DNA of 26,695 nucleotides, from IMG/VR virus record IMGVR_UViG_3300021376_000294, positions 1 to 26,695 of that record; one strand, given 5' to 3'. The notes beneath the pieces were generated by a model that ran no database searches, was not told where the DNA came from, and saw nothing but the letters and a program-made list of their open reading frames with translations. This stretch comes from a virus. Position numbers and translations under genes: made by a program. Each line of letters begins with the position of its first letter. Position 1 is the stretch's first letter. This document shows positions 26,625-26,695 of the stretch, in pieces.

Positions 26625-26695
26625 AAGACTAATGATGATGATAAGAGTCTTCTTAATCTTTTTTAATCTAGTATATATATATATCTAAGGATGGG
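26625..26695 (-). promoter_or_regulatory. AT-rich upstream region with (TA)6 repeat
   Basis: The last 71 bp hold TATATATATATA (26672-26683), overlapping a TATACT -10-like hexamer (26669-26674) on the minus strand. A matching -35 would fall at the window edge (about 26692) and cannot be judged. It is probably the promoter region for the first gene (26624). No clear Shine-Dalgarno is seen. Confidence 0.35.

Noticed and set aside
1-26695. CRISPR array, insertion sequence, transposase, integrase or attachment site
   Set aside because: No regularly spaced repeats, terminal inverted repeats or recombinase motifs were seen on either strand.

Overview
The window looks like part of a tailed double-stranded DNA phage genome (Caudoviricetes), most likely from a phage of cyanobacteria. 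Phage origin is clear from the small and large terminase subunits, a portal protein of the DUF4055 type, a fibre-like structural protein, two phage-sized sigma factors, a CHC2/TOPRIM primase, RusA, SSB, a Rad52-like annealing protein and three tRNA genes. The cyanobacterial host is an inference. It rests on the monomeric B12-dependent ribonucleotide reductase, several small proteins that resemble cyanophage families (the DUF7936-like protein at 630-941, the basic proteins at 4938-5480 and 16681-16827), a 2OG-Fe(II) oxygenase and a 47-residue protein ending in a CP12-like C-x8-C motif. Families were recognised by eye; no database search was run.

Almost everything is transcribed leftward (minus strand). 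From right to left: (i) 26.6-24.2 kb, an early recombination/regulation module: a basic protein, a Rad52/DUF1071-like annealing protein, a tiny ORF, a terminator, a full sigma-70 factor, SSB and a terminator. (ii) 24.2-21.3 kb, a tightly overlapping operon: two unknown proteins, a DUF1599/Nmad1-like protein, RusA resolvase, a RecE-like PD-(D/E)XK nuclease and ThyX. (iii) 21.3-19.2 kb, small and large terminase. (iv) 19.1-16.9 kb, a second sigma factor without a visible region 4, and primase. (v) 16.8-13.3 kb, three microproteins, class II ribonucleotide reductase and dCTP deaminase. (vi) 13.3-11.7 kb, the portal protein. (vii) 11.6-9.2 kb, small overlapping genes, then tRNA-Arg(UCU), a 347-residue unknown protein, a structured non-coding stretch, and tRNA-Ile(UAU) with tRNA-Leu(UAA). 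(viii) 9.2-5.9 kb, an NrdR-like zinc ribbon, an RlpA-like cell-wall enzyme, a PD-(D/E)XK-like protein, a spanin-like membrane protein and many small unknowns. (ix) 5.95-4.9 kb, the only rightward genes: three overlapping basic genes and one separate gene. (x) 4.9-0 kb, the oxygenase operon, small accessory genes and the first structural genes, ending in a fibre-like protein cut by the window edge.

The genes fit a common lytic logic. Deoxynucleotide supply (RNR, dCTP deaminase, ThyX), replication and recombination (primase, SSB, annealing protein, exonuclease, RusA) and host RNA polymerase redirection (two sigma factors) sit next to packaging genes. The tRNAs read A/T-ending codons (AGA, AUA, UUA), which suits a phage that is more AT-rich than its host. 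Four sigma-70-like promoters and five hairpin terminators split the leftward strand into units. Short overlaps (ATGA, GTGA, TTGA, TAATG) indicate translational coupling and fix several start codons.

The points most worth a second look are the RNase H-like protein plus structured RNA inside the tRNA cluster, the CP12-like microprotein beside the ribonucleotide reductase, the sigma factor lacking region 4, the NrdR-like zinc ribbon without an ATP-cone, a class-I-shaped tRNA with a UAA anticodon, and two separate genes sharing the same C-x4-C-P-x4-C motif.
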